Source: Sporobolomyces roseus (Eukaryota; Basidiomycota; Microbotryomycetes; Sporidiobolales; Sporidiobolaceae). From it: DNA of 64,000 bases. The position numbers and the translations under genes were made by a program. The stretch lies in contig JADILM010000001.1 in the NCBI GenBank assembly GCA_016617785.1, positions 1,674,001 through 1,738,000 of the forward strand. Reading direction: 5' to 3'. Shown here piece by piece: positions 22,030 through 34,231 of this stretch (the first letter of the stretch is position 1; the number at the start of each line of letters is the position of its first letter). A model generated the notes under the pieces. The model saw only the letters and a program-made list of their open reading frames with translations. It was not told the origin of the DNA and searched no databases.

Positions 22030-23742
22030 ATGTCTCTTTTCGCTGGCGACGTTCAAGCACAACTACTCAAGTACATCGGCACCATACCTCGAGACACGAA
22101 TCCCTACGAAGCTCTGGCTGAATACGCCAAAGACGGGATTGCGCCGAAGGTACCCTTCTCCGGATTGGTGCAACTCTATTTTCTCGCTGGTCTTCTCGGA
22201 GCGTGAGTATCTCGAGTTCAGCCGTGCTCTTCTACATTCTAGCTGATACACCTCGTGTGTTGCTAGAACTCTCTCACTCGTCGTGACATCGCTTCTCCTG
22301 CGATGGTGGAAAGGCATCTTTTGGGTTTTCCAACTTTCGCACTCGCCGACCCTCATCCGACCTCACTTCTCGATCAGTTGGAGCATGCTAGCCGTATTGA
22401 TGCTAGTAGTCTTCGAGTTATACATCGTCGAATGTATTCATCTCTTCAAGCGTGACCTCCGGCCTGATCTTGGTTGGTGGGTTCTCAACGTCTGGGTGAG
22501 TTCTTCTCTGCCTTTGCTCTCACTTCTCGACCTAGATTGATCGATTCTGTCATCCTCGACATCAGACTATCGCTTTCGTCGGTGGATCGTGGGCCGCCTG
22601 GTCTCTCGGAGTGTCTTATCTGACGCATCTACAAGCTTCGGGAGAAGACAATCTGAATTTTGAACGTTGGGCAAAGTTCTCGAACTATACGGGGGTTCTC
22701 AGTCCCATCATTGTGAGCTCATCGCTATATCGTCGTCGTCTGCTGGCGTATTCGAGTCGAGCTGACGGGCATTCTTTCGATTCAGTACTTGGCAATCATG
22801 CTACCACTCGGAATCATCACTGGATACAAGTTTCACTCCGCCGTTTCGACCTATCTACAAGTAGATCGACTCCTACGAGATACGGCGCAAGAATGGATCC
22901 CGGGTACACCACTCAACATCGCCAAATTAGCTCCTGCTCTTCCCCTCCTCCCAAAGCTTGAAGCAGCTCAAGCTGGCCTCGTTAGTGGGTGGAAATGGAC
23001 CTATGGATTGTACTCTGTCCTCACTTTCCTCCTTGTCGCTACACTCACGACTACTGCCGCACTTCATCTCAACTCGCTTCGTCGCAGGATCAATCGAACA
23101 GCTCGTGAGTCTACTACCTTTGTCTGCATTCTCCATCTCATCACCAACAATATCTGCTACTCTGTGACTGTAGATGAGCTCCGAGGTATCGACCACTCGA
23201 GGGCAGCCGGCGAGCAAATCCGGAGAACGTATCAAGTGAGTCTCTCTCTTCGCTTTCAACCGCTGTTGTTCCTGCTGGCTCAAACACTGATCTTCAACCT
23301 TCTGCAGACTCTCGTCGCTACCGTTGTCGCTTTCGTGGTCCTCGGAATCACCTTTGTCACCATCTCGAGTTACGCCGCTGCGAAACCCGAAGCTCTCACC
23401 GATCCTTCAACCTGTCAAGTCCTTGTCGCCGGTCCTCTATGGGCTTTCGCGGTGTTGGGATTCCCGACATCAGTATCGCTTGTCTGGCGAGCTGCAGAGG
23501 CGAAGTCACAGAACGGGAGATGGGCAGAAGCTTCGCATGATTCGAGATCTGGGAGCGGAGCGGAGCGTTCTCGACAACGCAGGGAAGAGATTGAAGCGGT
23601 CAAGAAGTACTCTATCGAACTGGGAGGACGATCAAGACAGAACAACGGAGCAGTCAACGTTACCGTGGACGTGCTGGTCAAGGAGGAGGGAGGAATTCAC
23701 GAGTTGGAGAAGTGGGAGAGTCTCTCTTCTTCGAAAATATGA
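22030..23742 (+). CDS. Multi-pass membrane protein, tandem copy A
   Basis: Start ATG at 22030 (MSLFAGDVQAQLLKYIG), stop at 23740-23742, with seven or so exons that join in phase. About seven hydrophobic segments are visible: LYFLAGLLGATLSLVV, MLAVLMLVVFELYIV, FVGGSWAAWSLGVSYL, YLAIMLPLGIITGY, YSVLTFLLVATLTT, TLVATVVAFVVLGITF and AGPLWAFAVLGFPTSV. The tail is hydrophilic with KKYSIELGGRS and ends in an acidic stretch. No transporter or receptor signature is recognised; a 7-TM layout with a cytosolic tail is compatible with a receptor but does not show it. It is closely followed by a paralogue at 25051-26785 with the same exon plan. Probably lineage-specific. Confidence 0.75.
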
Positions 23743-25050
23743 TTATGTCCATTTATGCTTTTATATGATCTCTATGCATCGATACACTCTTGTTGTCTCA
23801 CGGAAAGTTGCGGAGAATTGCGAAACGTACAGTTGCGAAAAGTAAATGTTTCGCTATTCTTCTCCACCATCTCGCTTCGATTGTCACTGGCGACTCCTCG
23901 ATTACGCCAACTACGATCTCGGATGCGACTACGGCTCGAGCACACTGTCGACAGCCTTTCAGCGATCTCGACAAATCTGCTTCGAGAGGTCACCGACTTC
24001 CGAACCAAGGAGGCAAGCTGAGGCTTCTATGAGATGGAGCAGCTTAGATTACGCTCTCAAGTCAGTACAGACTCGTTCTTATCCCTCTCGAGACGCTACA
24101 AACTACAAGAAGGCGGACAAACATTGTCATCTTGAAATCGATATCTCAGGCGGACAGGCTACTGGGAAGGGCGGGGCGGCTGCCAGAAGGAGCAATGGGG
24201 TTCCATCTATGTCTGCTGCTACTTCGACGAGCGATCGCAAGATGCTGTATTGCTCGCTTCGCAAGATTTTCTTCGCTTCGTTGACTCTAGTATCGCAGTC
24301 GTACCATAAGGGAGGCCTCTGCTTCGCTCGGGAAAATCTATCAGCTTCGCTTCTCGGACAACGATTCCGAAGCTTCGATCGCGACTCTCAACCTCAGATT
24401 TTCGAATCTCCCTTTGTTCGGGCTTTCTTTCCTCCACTCCGCTCCAACCTTCTCCTTACTAGACGCCTTCAGCTACTCACCTACCTTGTCGATCTATAGA
24501 TTCCCCGGGAGGATGAACTCGGTGAGGAGGGAAGGACGAAGCAGAAAGAAGCTAACCTCAGGCTGTGCAAAACGCTAGCTTCGAAGATACGGACAACCCT
24601 TGTACGTAGCTGTACGTACGCTTCGTCTATATTGCACTAGCGTGAACTAGACAGAGATGTTGACGGCCGATGCCGCTTGCGACCGATGCAGATTAACCTT
24701 CGCGACATCGAATCTTGAAGCATTTCCAGCTCTTCGCGTCTTCCAATTCGAATCGACTCTGTACCTCACGATCGAAGGACTTTGCCTCCGAGAAGGATCT
24801 TCAAAATCAGCAAAGTTTGGACGCAAAGGCCTCGCGAATTCCTGACAAAGCAGCCCGAAGCTCGTCCAGAACGGTCTATCGACGACACAGATCGACGACG
24901 GCCAGCTGCAATCCGTCGGGGACTCTCCGCCTTCACCACTTCGGCTTCACAAGCCCATCTTCCTGCAGTTTTCCGATTGTTCCGTCGCTCGTTTGCTGCT
25001 TTCTGGCCTTCCCGCACCTTCTGCTTCTCTCACACGTTCTCGATTTCGAC
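23743..25050. other. Spacer between tandem paralogues; one 218-codon open frame of doubtful status
   Basis: 1.3 kb between copies A and B. The 3' flank of A (GATTATGTCCATTTATGC) resembles that of B (GATTATGCCTTTATGCC), so the duplication reached the 3' UTR. An ATG-started open frame at 23846-24499 (217 aa) is long for chance but is Ser/Arg-rich with no domain, and I do not call it a gene. The rest shows nothing. Confidence 0.4.
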
Positions 25051-26785
25051 ATGGCGAGCAAGCTCCAGACACAACTGCTTCAGTACATTGCCTCCGTCCC
25101 CTCGGATGTCAATCCATATCTCGCTCTTTCCACCTACATCAAGGATCAGTTCATGCCTACCGTTCCAGAATCGACTATCACTCAGCTGTATATCGTAGCA
25201 ACTCTCCTTGGAGCGTAAGTCTCGATTCTTTTAGACTTTCGAGATTGTCATTTTGACGAAACCCTTTGAACTTCACAGCACTCTGCTCCTAGTCATTATA
25301 TCGATACTCATTCGCATCAAGAAGCGTATCTTCTGGCTCTATCAATGCTCCTACACGCCATACTTTCTGATCAAGCCGCACTTCTCGCTTTCCTGGAGTT
25401 GCATCGCAGCGATTATGCTCATTTGTAAGTACTTTTTGAACTGCACTACCCGGAGTCTACCTACTACCCTGCTGGCACATACTGGTGCATTCAGTGTTCG
25501 AGTTTTTGATCGCTCAATGCGTCGACCTCTTCAAGAAGAAACTCAATAAAAGCTTAGCTTACTGGATCTTCCTCGTCTGGTAAGTTGGCTTAATCTTCTA
25601 GCCGGTGAGGAGTGATGTACTCAAAAAGACGACATCTTTCCGTCGTCTGTAGGGTCTCAGCATGGGTTGGAGGGTCATTTGCGGCTCATTCGCTCGGAAC
25701 TGGACTCCTCCTTCAAGCGCAAACGACAAGTTCTCCACAAGCACTGCATCGTTGGGCGACTTTGAGCAACGTCCTAGCGTTTGCAGCTCCCCTTGCCTAC
25801 CTCGCTCTCCTGATCCCTCTCGGAGTTATCGGAGGAAATCGTTTCGTTCGAGTGGTCGAAGTTTACGACGAAATCGACGCTTTCCTGCATCAATTGGCGT
25901 CGACCTGGACGGAAGGTACCAAGATCAACGTGACCAGTCTAGCACCTGCACTTCCTCTCGTCAACGTCGTGGTTGAACGTCAAGACCTCCTCTTCGCATC
26001 GTGGCGACAAGTCTTCTTTTCCTACGCTGTGACGTAAGTTTTGATCGTCTACATCACGGCAGCAAACTGACTCGACGCTTTCTCATAACAGCTGCTCCAT
26101 CCTCGTCATCACCTTGATCACCATCGCACTGCTGCATCTCTCAACCCTTCGCAAGACGATCAAAGACTCTCAGAGAGGTATGGCTACCTCGGTCGACTCG
26201 GCGAGTCGCGCTGCACGTCTTCAAGTGCGACGAACATGGGAGGTAAGCCTTTCTCGCCTCGCCTCCTCGAGTGACTTCCTCGCTCATCGATTGACTTTCT
26301 TTCCTCGGTTCCCGCTGCAGACCCTCGTAGGAACAGTAGTTGCTTTCTGCGCGCTGGGTAGCATCTTCGTCGCCGTCTCAATCTTTGCCGGACTCAACCC
26401 CCAATCCCTCCAGACTTCCCTTCCCGCTCAAATTGTCGTTCTGGTCCCACTTTGGGCATTCGCTATCCTCGGTTTACCCACCTCGGTCGTCCTCGTTTGG
26501 AGAGCATGGGAAGCAACATCGGCTGAGAACAGTGGCTCGCAGGTCAAGCACTCGACTTTCTCGAGGAGCGGCAGTGGGGAGAATAGCGTGAGTAAGAAGT
26601 ACTCGATCGAGCTCAGCGGGCGGAGTCGAGGGCGAACGGGATTGACAAAGTCGAGGAACGATGCGAATGATTTGGACGTGAGGTTCGCTTTGGGAGTAGT
26701 GAGTGTGACGGTCGATGTCGAGGTGAAAGAGGAGGGGGAATTCGATGAAGATGAGAAAAAGCTCTCAGCTTCGCAAACTCTATGA
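25051..26785 (+). CDS. Multi-pass membrane protein, tandem copy B
   Basis: Paralogue of the gene at 22030. Start ATG at 25051 (MASKLQTQLLQYIASVPSD). It has the same order of landmarks: an N-terminal LLQYI.S.P.D.NPY word, a first TM ending LLGATLLLVI, IKPHFSLSWS in place of IRPHFSISWS, LVPLWAFAILGLPTSVV and KKYSIELSGRS. Shared exon positions show a gene duplication at the DNA level. Copy B differs mainly in its loops and in the C-terminal tail, which is longer and acidic. Function is not recognised. Stop at 26783-26785, followed by a short repeat of TTATGCC in the 3' flank. Confidence 0.75.
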
Positions 26786-27297
26786 TTATGCCTTTATGCC
26801 TTTATGCCTCTCTGCTTTGTTCTGTGTATCTTTGGGTAGAAGTGGAGTCTTTCCTTGACTTCCGAGTTATTGTTCTGTCTGCATTCGCATTCTTTCGTGA
26901 AGCTTTTCCGCTTGCCGAGCCCGCTCTCCACTGCGTTCACTCGCTCTTCGCACGCGCATAGAGTCGAGAGAGGGAACGACTATTGCAGATGCGAACGATT
27001 GCTGTAAAGCCAGATTGGGCGAACACTTCATGTAGGACTTCTCTCCCCTAAAGGAAAGATGAACCGTTTCAAACGGTTGGTGCGGTTGCGGGCGAGGCAG
27101 CTTGACTTTGTTGAGCAGCTAGAGATTCACGGAGGTGTGAGCTGCAAGCTACGTTACGAGACCGAGGAAAGTGAAGCTCACATTCTGGTACGTTCAGAAG
27201 AGCGAAGAAATCGATTGGATTCTCGTTTGGATCGACATCCCTATTGAATTCAATCCCAATCAGCGACACTCTCGCGGCAAAGGAAGTTCGATCGTAC
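26786..27297. other. Convergent spacer; short TTTATGCC repeat
   Basis: This lies between the stop of copy B and the stop of the Zn2Cys6 factor. It starts with three near-perfect TTATGCC units (26785-26815). No gene is seen in the remainder. Confidence 0.45.
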
Positions 27298-30280
27298 TTA
27301 CCAAGAAGGGAACATGTAAGGGAAACTCGCTCCAAACGAATGTTCCAACGATCCATTCTCATTCGCCAATTCTCCTCGACTCGGTGGAATCCCAAAGCCC
27401 AATCCCATTCCTCCTCCAAATCCCATCGGTGGAATCCCGTACCCATTCAATCCTGCATCTCCACCTGCGAATTCGGGTTCTTCGAGGCGGGGGAGGTGAG
27501 CGGCGGCGAGATCGGCAGGGTAGGAAGGAGGAGGAGGTAGATCGAATTCGGCGGTTGAATCGGTCGAGGATTGATGTTGGTGCGTTCCTTGAGTTGCGAC
27601 TTCCCATTGCGACATCAGAGCTGTCAAGTCATCAGTTGGTCAGTTTGAGTCAAACGTAGAAAGAATCTGACGAGAGTGAAAAATGCTCACCTTCGAGAAC
27701 TCCAGCACTCGTATTCGCAGTAGTCCAAGTCACTCCAATCTCCTTGAGACTAGCAACGATGAACTTCAGATCCCTCCTCGCAGCTTGTCGTCGCTCAACA
27801 TCATGATCTGGATTCTCACTAATTCCATCCTCGACTGCCGAAATCGCAAGAATCGTTCCAGCGTTGAAAGCGGCACTATCGACGAGGTCCGACGTCAGTA
27901 TGAGGATGCGGGAAAGAAAGAGGAGAGGAGAGAAAGGAGAACGTACTGTTGAACTCCTGGAGCTGCTTTTCTCAAGCCTGCTGAATTCTTGAGAACTTTG
28001 ACGAGTCGAACAATGTTCTGAGCGGCGTACAAACACTTGTCGGTAGAGATGTTGGTAGTGGAAGCTGAACGTCGACGGAAGAATCTAGAGAGCCGAATCG
28101 AGAAGTCGAATTAGCGAGGAAATGATTTGGAAGATAAGAGAGGAATGAAGACGAACGGTCGATGAAGAGCGATGTGAAAGAGATGGTAGACTGCGTTGAG
28201 GACAAGTACTGAAGCGTGAGGAGCTTTCCTAGGATCCGATCCAGATGCTCGAAGGTGTGAAGGAAGAGCGTGATACCTGGGCAGCAAAACCGAACTCAGT
28301 TTCTGATTTGCCCGATCAGAAGTGAATAAGGAATCGACGACTCACCAACTCTCCAACATGAGATGCAACTCGGGCACAGCTGCTTGTCTAGCAGCGAGAC
28401 TAATCCCAGGTTTGAGCGTATAAATCGAAGTCATGATTTTACCTCCTACATAAATCAATCTCGAAGCCCAATGAAAGTTTGAAGAACGATAAGGTACGTT
28501 GTGATCAAACTCCATTTCTCCTATGATTCGAGGAGGTTCGACATCGATTTCGTCCGGGGAGAAACTGATTGAACGTCCAATATCTACCCTCTCTCGCTCC
28601 TTTCTCACATTAGCGATTGTATTGTATTGAAGATGAGAGGAAGGGAAGGAGTGAGCAAGACTCACACATTGAAGCGATAACATCTGAAGCGTAAGCAGTC
28701 CAAAACAAGTTCCTCCTCGCATCTTCCTTCTCCTGAGCGACGACTACTCCACTTCCCATGCTGTTGAAGCGATGTGACCCTGCTCAGCGGGCTTATGCTT
28801 AGCTTTTGATAGCGCAGCTGAAATTGATTGAACTTGAACTCGAACTGACCCAGGTGCAAACCAAAATCCTCGGTCAAACACAACGCCAACCTAACAAAGA
28901 CGAAACAAGGACCATCGAATCCTCTCCCGGCATGCAACAGTGCGAGAACCAACAATCCTCGAATCGTTGATTCTGCAGGGTTGTACCACTCCTGTAGAAC
29001 CAGAGAAAGAACCGAGTTCAGTTTTGTCTCTTCGGCACAAATCAATCGTTTTTCGCTGTTTTGACTTACTTGATCCAAACTGTGTCGAGCCCAAGTAATG
29101 AATATATCTCCCCTCGTATCTTTATCTCCAATCAATCCACAAATCTCAGGTGGGAACTCATCCTTGTCTGGATCGAGGTACCGACATCCAACGGCCAAAA
29201 CCGTATTGAGGAGGAAAGGTGAATAATTCTGAGTTCGTTCGAAAGGGTGTAGTTGGAAATCGTGGTAGAATTCAGATTCGGGTACGATATTGTAATGAGA
29301 GAAACAGTATTCGAATGCGAGGGAAAGAATCTTTGCTTTCAAATCGGCGGAGAGTTCGGGAGGTCGACGAGGGAGAGTTGGATCGCAAGGTTCGGCAGTG
29401 GGGATTGGAGCGCGAGTGAGGGAGAACGCTCGGATTGCGTGAACTGTAGTGGGAGTGTTGAGGATCGAAGCGGAATCGGCTAAAACTGCTCGGTAGGATG
29501 AAGTCGGACCGTAGAATCGGAGTTGACCGTGTGCGTTCAAGGCGAGTCCTCCAGTGAAAGTGTCTAGTCGTGCGGTCGGCGAGACTTGAGGTGCAGTCTT
29601 GTCGAGGTAGTTGATTGTAGAAGTCGTCGATTGTTTCGTTCCTCCTCCTCCTCCTGCAGCTCCATTTGACGTTGATGATCCTCCCGTACCATCGATCACA
29701 GTGAGACCTAGTGATGATGACGAGCCTTGACTAGGAGGTGCTGTGAGGTCGATATTGAAATCGCCATTGTTCGATAATCCTCCTCCTCCTCCTCCGTTTC
29801 CTTGAGTGAGAGTTGCGAGTTGTGCTTCGAGAGTATCGATACGATGTTGCATAGCTTGTACGACTGCTTTCGTGTAAGGTTTACGTTTGTCTCCACCTAA
29901 TTCGTACTGTTCGAATCGAAAGACCGAAGAGTGAAGGAAATGGTCAACTCTTGAAGCGTTTGATCAATAGAGTGGAAGAGGTTGAAGCGCACCTCGCATT
30001 CCTCTGCAGTTCCGGCTTGTTCGCACGCCGTACAAATAGGTTTCTTTCCATCACAACGACCTCGTTTCTTCCTACATCGATTGCAAGCGGTCGTTGTTCT
30101 CGGCTAGAATCGTTTCGTCGAAGGAATTGGAGCGACAAGCAAAGATTGAAGAGTCAGCGGAATTGTTCAAGTTGAAGTGGGAAGGGGGGAACAGAGTGGG
30201 TAAAGCAGAGAGGAGAGAGGAGATACCTTTTTAGCTTTTGGTGGAGGATCCATCTCTGGAGGTGAATGAGAAGTGTTCAT
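27298..30280 (-). CDS. Zn2Cys6 fungal transcription factor
   Basis: Start ATG at 30280 (MNTSHSPPEMDPPPKAKK); intron 1 ends before PRTTTA. The binuclear cluster follows: CNRCRKKRGRC, then CTAC and a last Cys in EECE, matching C-x2-C-x6-C...C-x2-C...C. A linker (ELGGDKRKPYTK) and a heptad-type dimerisation helix (HRIDTLEAQLATL) come next. The middle holds the fungal-specific factor domain: YCFSHYNIVPESEFYHDF, LLNTVLAVGCRYLDP and STIRGLLVLALLHAGRG. The C-terminus is Pro/Gly-rich (PPPPSYPADL, GFGGGMGLGFG) and may be an activation region. Several introns, ends at a TAA at 27298-27300. It is divergent from OST1 with 285 bp between starts. Its targets cannot be read from sequence. Confidence 0.88.
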
Positions 30281-30565
30281 ACTGTATTCCTCTCGTCGTC
30301 GGGAGATGGGTGGGGCCGCTCAAGTTGGCCGTCGTGTGGAGAGAGTGTGGGAGAGAGAGGAGAGAGGGAAGTTGAGATTCCGGGAAAGAGAGAGTGGGGA
30401 TGTGATGAATTCTTTTTGTTCCCTTACTTGATGACGCGTTCCTAGTTATAAAGGAGAGCTCTAGTGGTTGATGGAATACGAAGCGAGAGAGTTCAAGTCA
30501 AGTAGAAGAGAGCAAGAGATCGCACTCAGCCTTCCTCTCTCCCTTATCACTCCTTCTAATCGACC

Positions 30566-32656
30566 ATGAGACCTTGGACATTGCTCCTACCATTACTAGC
30601 GACCCTCTCAACAGCAAGTCAACAACAGATCTTTTCCCCTTCTTCACTTTCAACTTCATCGTATCGAACAAGTCACCTCTCTTCATCAATCGAACTAGGA
30701 GGTTCATTGACTCGTTCAACCGCAACTTATACACTAGAGAAGCTAGCAAACGGACAAGGGGACAACTGGACTGTAGGGATCAGACATGGAGGCAAGATTG
30801 GAGGCTGGGTAGAAGCGACTCAAGGCAAAGGAGGGAACAAAAACAAGTTGCAACTGATACCTGTAGGCGAACAAGAGTCAGTTATCGTCTCGCTCGATTC
30901 CGTCTGTCGAGGAGCAAAGCCGAGTGGAGCGGACGTGTCGGGATAAACTTCTATTCGCAAGGAATGCATTTGCAACGACGACACAGGGCAGCCAGTCCAT
31001 GCAATCTAAGCTCAGAGCTGTACAAGCCTATACATGCGAGGCGGAAGGGAGAAGGCGTTCGACGAAACTTCGCAAACCCTTTCCTCGATTTCGCAAGAAT
31101 TCTGAAAATGCTGACACTCGCTCTCCCTTCTGCAGTGATCTAATCTTCTATTCCCTTCCCCTCTCCCCTTCTTCATCCGACTCGAAAACGACCGTCTCGA
31201 TCTCTACCGTTCTCTCCCACGCCTCTCGCCCGCAACCTCCAACTCTCCCTCAGAACGCCGAATCCATCTACATGCTCTGGGAAGGAGACCTCCTCTCTCC
31301 CTTAGCTGGAATGAGTGTTGAAGAGAAGAGTCAGATTGAGGAAGTGAAAGTAAGGGTCAAGACTCCTACGCCTCGAGTATTGAGTGCGAGGGAACCAGAT
31401 GGGTTCAATGTCGCTCACACGCAAGGGAGTGCAATGGTCACTTTCACTTCAAAGGGGAACGTCGCAGACTTACCACCGCAAGTAAGGCTGCAAACACTTT
31501 CGAATTGGCGAGATTCGTGACTGAAAAGTTTAGTCTTTACAGATCGCTGCTCTTCATTATCAACAACCGGAAGCGATCGCCTCGATTCGTACTTTGGATC
31601 GAATCGTTGAACTCTCACACTGGGGCTCAAACCTCGCAATTCAAGACAACATTGATCTAACCAACGCTGGACCTCCGTGAGCTTTTGCCCTACTCCTTCC
31701 CTTTATCCCGTTGTCTTCTCTCCACTTTTCCCCCTCCTCTCACTAACCTTCCCTTCTCTCACATAGTCTTGACGGAAACTTTGCAAGAATCGATCATCAA
31801 AAAGCGACTATGATGAGACGTCAAAACAACTTGGCGATTACTTCACTCTCCCTGAATCTCCCCCCAAACGCTCACGCCGCATACTACTACGACATAGTCG
31901 GAAACGTCTCAACTTCTCGCTTCCGACCTTCCACCTCCTCTTCAAACACTCAAAGTGGAGTTCTACCAAGTCAAAAGAAACGATCATCAGTGAAACCTAC
32001 AAACTCATTATTGGAATTGGTTCCGAGGTATCCGTTGTTAGGGGGATGGAATTTTACCTTCACGATTGGGTATGATTTACCTTTGTCGGATTGGTTGAAA
32101 GTACGGAAGGAGGAAGAAGGAAAACCAAAGTATCTCGCGAGTGTACCTTTTTTGACTCCTATTAAAGATATCTCGATCGATCAAGTACGACTCGAGATTC
32201 GTTTACCCGAAGGTGCTAGGTAAGTCCTCTTTCCACTGAATTTCAAAAGAGCGAGGTTGAGAACTGATGCGATTTGATGGAGCGGTTCGTTTAGGAATAT
32301 TCGAGCAATTGCTCCTTTCCCAGTTGAGGAGAAACCTTTGACTCTGGTCAAGACTTACCTTGATTCGGTTGGGAGACCTACTGTGATCATGGAGAAAACG
32401 GGTTGTACGGATAGACATGGTGAGAATGTACTCGTACGTTTTATCCTTCCTCTCTCTCTCTATATCACTGTCTCATCCTCTACTGCCGGAGTTCGTTATG
32501 CTGATGTTGATGACTCGATGGGGATAGATTGAATACGACTTACCAATCTTCAACGAGTTGTTCCAGAAACCTTTAGCAGTCGCAACGGTATTGAGCAGTA
32601 TCTTCCTCGTTGTCATTGTGATGAAGAGGGTTAACTTCAGTATAGATGGAAAGTAG
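30566..32656 (+). CDS. OST1: OST1 / ribophorin I, oligosaccharyltransferase subunit
   Basis: Type I ER membrane protein of the oligosaccharyltransferase, which N-glycosylates nascent proteins. Start ATG at 30566; residues 1-18 are a signal peptide (LLLPLLATLSTAS). The lumenal part carries ribophorin landmarks: YTLEKLANG, VSISTVLSHASRPQPP, YMLWEGDLLSPL, RIVELSHWGSNLAIQDN, PRYPLLGGWNFTFTIGYD and VRLEIRLPEGAR. A single membrane helix near the end (VATVLSSIFLVVIVMKRV) is followed by a short tail and TAG at 32654-32656. Intron 1 is about 180 nt, and its donor (near 30948) is not certain. All motif order and length (~470-490 aa) fit the family. Confidence 0.92.
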
Positions 32657-32936
32657 GAATCGAGGTGGATAGTAGTGAACAAAGTAGTACAAACATAGAT
32701 AGAAAATTCGAAGAAACACTTCATTCACTGAGTTCTAGTAATGAGAGAGCGTTTCGATCTGAACGCGCTCGAACTACGAGGTGTCTCTGCCTTCTCGACC
32801 TCCCGCGGGGGCAATAAACGAGAGAACCAATTTTGCATTGCTTTGCGCGAAATCTTGCGAACTTCAGAAAGTTTGTTTCGCTCACTTTCACCTCGATTCC
32901 TCGTATTGCTTCCCTCTCGGCTTACACCAATCCAAT

Positions 32937-33280
32937 ATGGCTAAACTCTCACCTGATGGTCGACGGTACGCTCTCCCTTGCCCTTTTTCTCTCCTCTCAA
33001 CTTCTCCTTCAACTTGATTCTCATTCCTCTCTCACACTCAACTCGCAACAGGATCCGTACGATAATCATAGCCACTCCATTCCTAGTAGCCTCTTCCGTC
33101 CTCCTCTACAAACGACTCTTCCTAGGTGAAGAACAGAAGAGATTACCTCGACCTCAACGAATTAGAGGGGATTTACCGATTGAAGCGAGGGGAGGCATAG
33201 AGGGGGAATGGAAGGGAGTACCTGAGGATGTGAGGAAACGGATACAACAAGCCGAAGAGGGGGAGCAACGAAGAGTTTAA
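32937..33280 (+). CDS. Small single-TM protein, probably organellar
   Basis: Two exons, 32937-32965 and 33052-33280, join CG+G as Arg and give 85 aa. After MAKLSPDGRRIR comes one hydrophobic helix (TIIIATPFLVASSVLLYKRL), then a hydrophilic tail rich in Glu, Arg and Gln. A short basic N-terminus, one helix and a charged tail are the plan of many small inner-membrane mitochondrial proteins, but no family is recognised. The gene is too short for most gene finders. It lies 280 bp after OST1 on the same strand. Confidence 0.6.
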
Positions 33281-33553
33281 GAGGAATTCGCTGGAATTTC
33301 GCAAAGAATTCGACATGGGGCAGGCACCGAGGGAGCCGCTGGTGCTCGCCATGCGCGCAAGAGGGAATGTACTAAGGTGAGCGTGGTTTCGAACGAATGT
33401 GCAAGTTGCGAACTCGACACTCATTCCTCGATATTTTCGCTCGCAGGCCTCAACGAGGAACTACGATGCTTTGTACTCTGTAATTCTTTCATTTGTGCTG
33501 TTACTGTGTTATACAACAATCTTCTCTCCTCCTCCTCCTTCTCGTCCCATCCC

Positions 33554-34231
33554 TTAAAGTCCACCTTGTTCCTCTCCCTTCTTCGCGAGTCCCTCCTTCA
33601 ATCCCCGATCAATCTCTTCGTCCCGAACCGTCTTCGGAGAAGGACCGGGATGCTTTGCATTAGGATTGCCTTCGTGGTTCTGATCCTACACGTAAGGCGA
33701 GAGTCAGTGAATCTAATTCGATATCATCGTCGGAACTCATTGTCTGTCTCCCGCTCCAGTTCCTTCTCAGCTCTCCCTCTGCATCTTCACGTCCTCGTCC
33801 GAATACTCCCAGTTGATTACGAGAAGCGAGAGAATGAGAAATGAGAGAACGAGAGGAAGCGAAAGGGAAACTTACGCCAGTCGCTTTCTGAGCGATTCCT
33901 TGAGCACCTTCCAATATACTCTTAGCAGCGTTCTTGACTCCTTCACCTCTCGCCTCTAATGGGTTGACAGAATCAACTGGTTTCTTCTACAGAATTTCGG
34001 AGAATGATCGGAATCGGGAGGAACAGGAGAGCAATTTCGAAAGGGAGGACGAGATTAGGAGATCAGCTCGATTAAGGATGGAGACAATGGAGTAAAGTCG
34101 GTGCTTACCTCTCCCATACCCTCATTGGGTGATTTCGAGAGAAGTGGTGATGTAGAGATGAATCGGGAGGCGATGAGGACAGTGGGGGTGCGAGGAGAAG
34201 CGAGAGCAATGAGTCTGGTGGAGCGGAGCAT
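33554..34231 (-). CDS. Small protein with mitochondrial presequence
   Basis: Three exons on the minus strand, 121 aa. The first (from ATG 34231) is a textbook presequence: MLRSTRLIALASPRTPTV, then SRFISTSPLLSKS, with Arg, Ser and no acids. Exon 2 holds KNAAKSILEGAQGIAQKATG, an amphipathic repeat reminiscent of LEA-like or seed-maturation-type mitochondrial proteins. Exon 3 (DQNHEGNPNAKHPGPSPKTV) is hydrophilic and ends EEQGGL with TAA at 33554-33556. Role unknown; a soluble matrix protein tied to stress is a guess. All three splice joints are in phase. Confidence 0.65.

Noticed and set aside
30420..30445. CRE/UPR-type element (TGATGACGCG) before OST1
   Set aside because: A single short match in a divergent promoter; position suits an ER gene, but chance cannot be excluded.
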